Assembly (NCBI GenBank): GCA_030054015.1
Contig: JASGCR010000024.1
Span: 1 to 14,555, forward strand
Direction of reading: 5' to 3'
DNA from: Candidatus Symbiobacter sp.
GTDB taxonomy: Bacteria; Pseudomonadota; Alphaproteobacteria; Elsterales; Elsteraceae
DNA length: 14,555 bases
Position numbers and translations under genes: made by a program. Below the pieces are notes generated by a model. The model was not told the DNA's origin and made no database searches. It saw only the letters and a program-made list of their open reading frames with translations. This document shows positions 13,323 through 14,555 of this stretch, piece after piece (within the stretch, counting starts at the first letter, position 1; the number at the start of each line of letters is the position of its first letter).

Positions 13323-14201
13323 ATGAAAAAAATGAACCACCAAGATTCGGGCGCGCCGCGCCCCGTCCCCTTTCGCCCGCGCCCCATCTCGCCCGCCCGC
13401 CGCGATGTGATTGCCCGCAAAAGCCTGTCTTTGGCGCGGTTATTGCCGAATATCATCACCCTATCGGCCTTGGCGGCCGGCCTCACCGGGGTGCGGTTTG
13501 CTTTGGCGGGCGATTTTGCCGCCGCCGTATTGGCTATCATGTTGGCGGCGGTGTTGGATGGCCTGGATGGCCGCGTCGCCCGCATGATCGGAGCGACCAG
13601 CCGCTTTGGGGCCGAGCTTGATTCCCTCTCCGATTTTGTGGCTTTTGGCGTGGCCCCGGCTTTGTGCCTTTATGTGTGGGGCTTGGAGGATGCGGGTCGT
13701 TTGGGCTGGGCTGTGTCCCTGGTCTATGCCGCCTGTATGGCCTTGCGCTTGGCCCGTTTTAACACCAGCCTGGACGATGCCAAACGCCCGGCCTGGACAA
13801 GCAAATATTTTGTCGGCGTACCGGCACCGGCGGCGGCGGGTTTGGCCTTGCTGCCCATCATCGCCAATTTGGAATTTGCCCCGCGATGGATTCACCTGCC
13901 CTGGGTGGTTGCGCCTTGGCTGTTGCTGGTGTCAGGGTTAATGATCAGCCGGATTCCGACCTTTTCCTCGAAACGCTTGAACGTTGCCAATCGTTGGCTG
14001 TGGCCGGTTTTCATGAGCATTTTGCTGATTGTCGCGGGATTAGCCACCGAACCCTGGCTCACCATCTTGGTGGTTGGGGTGGGTTATTTTCTGTCGATCC
14101 CCCTGACCTGGTGGACGGTTCGCCGCAGCGAAGGCCACCCCACCGCACGGGTGATTAATTTTACCCCGCGCCAGAATCCGCATGATGACAAAGGCGCGTA
14201 A
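13323..14201 (+). CDS. pssA: CDP-diacylglycerol-serine O-phosphatidyltransferase
   Basis: A 292-residue integral membrane enzyme that makes phosphatidylserine, the substrate of Psd encoded just upstream. The CDP-alcohol phosphotransferase signature is complete: D82-G83-R-V-A86-R87, eight residues, G96, D100, D104. Several hydrophobic segments span about residues 40-75, 105-150, 160-185 and 190-270, as expected for a multi-pass protein. The N-terminal 30 residues are basic and proline-rich, the C terminus polar. GGAGG six bases before ATG 13323 gives a strong start. With psd it forms the two-step route to phosphatidylethanolamine. Confidence 0.95.
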   Translation: MKKMNHQDSGAPRPVPFRPRPISPARRDVIARKSLSLARLLPNIITLSALAAGLTGVRFALAGDFAAAVLAIMLAAVLDGLDGRVARMIGATSRFGAELDSLSDFVAFGVAPALCLYVWGLEDAGRLGWAVSLVYAACMALRLARFNTSLDDAKRPAWTSKYFVGVPAPAAAGLALLPIIANLEFAPRWIHLPWVVAPWLLLVSGLMISRIPTFSSKRLNVANRWLWPVFMSILLIVAGLATEPWLTILVVGVGYFLSIPLTWWTVRRSEGHPTARVINFTPRQNPHDDKGA

Positions 14202-14231
14202 GCTAAAAAAATCGTCCCTACCGCAATGCAA

Positions 14232-14258
14232 CATAAACTGATTTTTAATCATTTTATG
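14232..14258. terminator. AT-rich hairpin after pssA
   Basis: CATAAA-C-TGATT-TTT-AATCA-T-TTTATG forms an 11-bp stem with one mismatch and a TTT loop, 30 bases beyond the pssA stop. It could end the psd-pssA transcript, but the stem is AT-rich and no T-tract follows, so this is tentative. Confidence 0.35.
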
Positions 14259-14345
14259 CTGGGGGCAAAGCACGGGTGAAAGCAACGCGTTATACTACAA
14301 TGGATTTCTGACAAAGTTGGATAGCAGCCACAGCAAAAATGACGC

Positions 14346-14373
14346 TTGCAGTTTCTCGATTTTGCTTTATATT
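14346..14373 (+). promoter_or_regulatory. Promoter of the candidate small RNA
   Basis: TTGCAG (14346-14351) and TATATT (14368-14373, five of six consensus bases) are separated by 16 bases. Initiation is expected at about 14380-14381, exactly where the first RNA hairpin begins. Confidence 0.55.
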
Positions 14374-14379
14374 GTGCAT

Positions 14380-14464
14380 TGCGTCATCGAGAGATGATGG
14401 TTCGCTTCGGCGGACGTTTCCTCCCTGAACTGGGGCCAAACGCAAGTTTGGCCCCTCTTTTTTT
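14380..14464 (+). ncRNA. Candidate trans-acting small RNA with anti-Shine-Dalgarno linker
   Basis: About 85 bases between a promoter and a strong terminator, with no open frame of note. Three compact hairpins follow one another: 14382-14399 (CGTCATC, GAGA loop, GATGATG, with one wobble pair); 14400-14415 (GTTCGC, TTCG loop, GCGGAC); and the terminator at 14432-14455 with a GCAA loop. The single-stranded linker between the last two carries CCTCCCT (14420-14426), complementary to ribosome binding sites. This layout matches alphaproteobacterial sRNAs such as the suhB/ar14 type (recalled, not searched), which repress mRNAs by pairing at the Shine-Dalgarno sequence. Precise membership of a family is uncertain. 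Confidence 0.7.
14432..14464 (+). terminator. Strong intrinsic terminator
   Basis: GGGGCCAAAC (14432-14441), loop GCAA, and GTTTGGCCCC (14446-14455) form a perfect 10-bp GC-rich stem followed by TCTTTTTTT. It ends the candidate small RNA. No protein gene ends close by on this strand; pssA stops 230 bases earlier. Confidence 0.95.
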
Positions 14465-14495
14465 GCCTGATTTCCGGTCGGTTCAGTATTGGCGC

Positions 14496-14555
14496 GGTTT
14501 GGTTTGGTTTGGTTTGGTTTGGTTTGGTTTGGTTTGGTTTGGTTTGGTTTGGTTT
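14496..14555 (+). repeat. Pentanucleotide GGTTT array, at least 12 copies
   Basis: Twelve uninterrupted copies of GGTTT run from 14496 to the last base of the window, so the true length is unknown. Perfect short tandem repeats of this size are prone to slippage. A five-base unit would shift the reading frame or change promoter spacing with each gain or loss; which applies depends on what lies to the right. Confidence 0.95.

Overview
The window reads as a bacterial chromosome segment, most likely from an alphaproteobacterium. The support is indirect: a short-form phosphatidylserine decarboxylase (psd) followed by CDP-diacylglycerol-serine phosphatidyltransferase (pssA), a PhaA/AtoB-type thiolase, Gram-negative outer-membrane and secreted proteins, and a candidate alphaproteobacterial-style anti-Shine-Dalgarno small RNA. 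The order and genus cannot be told from sequence alone. The housekeeping genes are GC-rich. Two gene pairs (the Z1 helicase pair at 1.0-3.2 kb and the AAA ATPase/DUF4276 pair at 9.2-11.2 kb) are visibly AT-rich and look like acquired defence modules.

Layout. 1-1000 holds no convincing gene. It is a nest of non-autonomous transposon-like elements (MITEs) of two families, A and B, whose ends share the pattern AGAGSCTG-N4-AAAATTAT and which sit at TNA targets. A second family B copy lies at 6391-6624. 997-3245 (minus) is a two-gene operon: a Z1-domain superfamily-2 ATPase followed, with an ATGA overlap, by a small unknown protein. 3510-4796 (minus) is a secreted CAP/SCP-domain protein. 4931-5452 (plus) is a formaldehyde-activating-enzyme (Fae) homologue that lacks the histidine thought to be catalytic. 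5604-6196 is a MazEF-type toxin-antitoxin pair with a repeat array between promoter and antitoxin. 6226-6312 (minus) is a 28-residue single-membrane-span protein.

6753-6842 (minus) is tRNA-Ser(CGA). Just downstream of it lie a decayed copy of its 3' half and an inverted copy of its T-arm followed by T6, which together look like an old integration scar that may double as a terminator. Then come a thiolase (7036-8211), an outer-membrane beta-barrel protein (8290-9213), and the AAA ATPase + DUF4276 (TOPRIM-like) pair (9224-11157), whose first ribosome binding site overlaps the barrel gene's stop codon. A LOG-family phosphoribohydrolase (11158-11820, minus) abuts this pair tail to tail with no spacer. 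An unrecognised gene (11880-12401, minus) is divergent from psd-pssA (12514-14201), the phosphatidylethanolamine pathway. The right end holds a well-formed candidate small RNA (about 14380-14464) and a GGTTT pentanucleotide array running off the window.

The most interesting items are the candidate sRNA, the stand-alone Z1 pair, the AAA/DUF4276 pair, the Fae-like protein without its histidine, and the tRNA-Ser scar/terminator. All family names come from motif recognition by eye; no search was run.
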